Shown: in pieces, positions 5,691 to 5,877 of the stretch
Position numbering within the stretch: position 1 is the stretch's first letter
Layout of the letters: every line of letters starts with the position of its first letter
Source: Pseudomonadota bacterium
GTDB lineage: Bacteria; Pseudomonadota; Gammaproteobacteria; Pseudomonadales; Azotimanducaceae
Assembly: GCA_009936895.1 (NCBI GenBank)
Contig: JAACDS010000089.1
Location: 1-5,877 of the forward strand
Length of the DNA stretch: 5,877 bases
Direction of reading: 5' to 3'
The notes under the pieces: generated by a model
Seen by the model: only the letters and a program-made list of their open reading frames with translations
Databases searched by the model: none
What the model was told of the DNA's origin: nothing
Program-made: the position numbers and the translations under genes

Positions 5691-5877
5691 ATGGATCTTT
5701 ACCCCTTTTTTGATTGGTTAGACACGTCGCTACTGGCGGACATATCGAAAGCCTACGGCGGAGTTTTTGCCGTGGTCCAGATGTTCCACTTACTCGGCAT
5801 GTCCCTACTGGGAGGCATGGTGCTGGTGGGTGATCTACGATTGTTGAACCTCGTGATGAAAGACATACCGTCAGAGG
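5691..5877 (+). CDS. Second DUF6644/DUF2214-like membrane protein, N-terminal part (cut by right edge)
   Basis: The first 62 residues of a paralogue of the preceding gene are visible, starting MDLYPFFDWLDT. Residues 9-50 align without gaps to residues 12-53 of the neighbour, sharing WLDT, the in-helix histidine (H33) and the DLR-L motif (D48-L49-R50). One membrane helix spans about 24-47. TGTGAGG (5675-5681), 9 nt before ATG 5691, is a plausible ribosome site. The overall sequences differ enough that this is an old duplication rather than a recent copy. The two products may form a heteromer. The rest of the gene is outside the window. Confidence 0.75.
   Translation, partial: MDLYPFFDWLDTSLLADISKAYGGVFAVVQMFHLLGMSLLGGMVLVGDLRLLNLVMKDIPSE

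Overview
The window looks like an ordinary chromosomal segment of a gammaproteobacterium, probably a free-living aquatic or marine heterotroph. This is inferred from moderate GC, Gram-negative signal-peptide and periplasmic protein types, a Fur box of the E. coli type, and the mix of iron uptake, CoA-ester metabolism and small membrane-protein genes. No rRNA, tRNA, mobile element, CRISPR or phage gene was seen.

Left part (1-2977): a ferric-iron ABC importer of the Fbp/Fut type. The permease gene (minus strand, cut by the left edge) diverges from the ATPase gene (plus strand). The periplasmic iron-binding protein gene follows, then a DoxX-family membrane protein gene 11 bp further on. A perfect TATAAT box lies in the last codons of the ATPase gene. 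A 14/15 match to the 7-1-7 Fur box (TGATAATNATTATCA) starts on that gene's stop codon. The binding protein and DoxX are therefore predicted to be an iron-repressed transcription unit, possibly controlled separately from the ATPase and permease.

Middle part (2974-5019): a family III (CaiB/BaiF) CoA-transferase on the minus strand, converging on doxX with a 4-bp stop-to-stop overlap. It diverges from a short-chain dehydrogenase/reductase across a 132-bp intergenic region. The pair suggests organic-acid or acyl-CoA catabolism, but the substrate cannot be read from sequence.

Right part (5061-5877): two tandem small membrane proteins of the DUF6644/DUF2214-like kind, the second cut by the right edge. 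Their N-terminal regions align without gaps and share WLDT-x20-H-x14-DLR. Their function is unknown, and they are the least-described part of the window. Most of the window is well explained by known families. The points worth a second look are the overlapping promoter, Fur box and stop codon, the DoxX gene in an iron operon, and the tandem paralogues.
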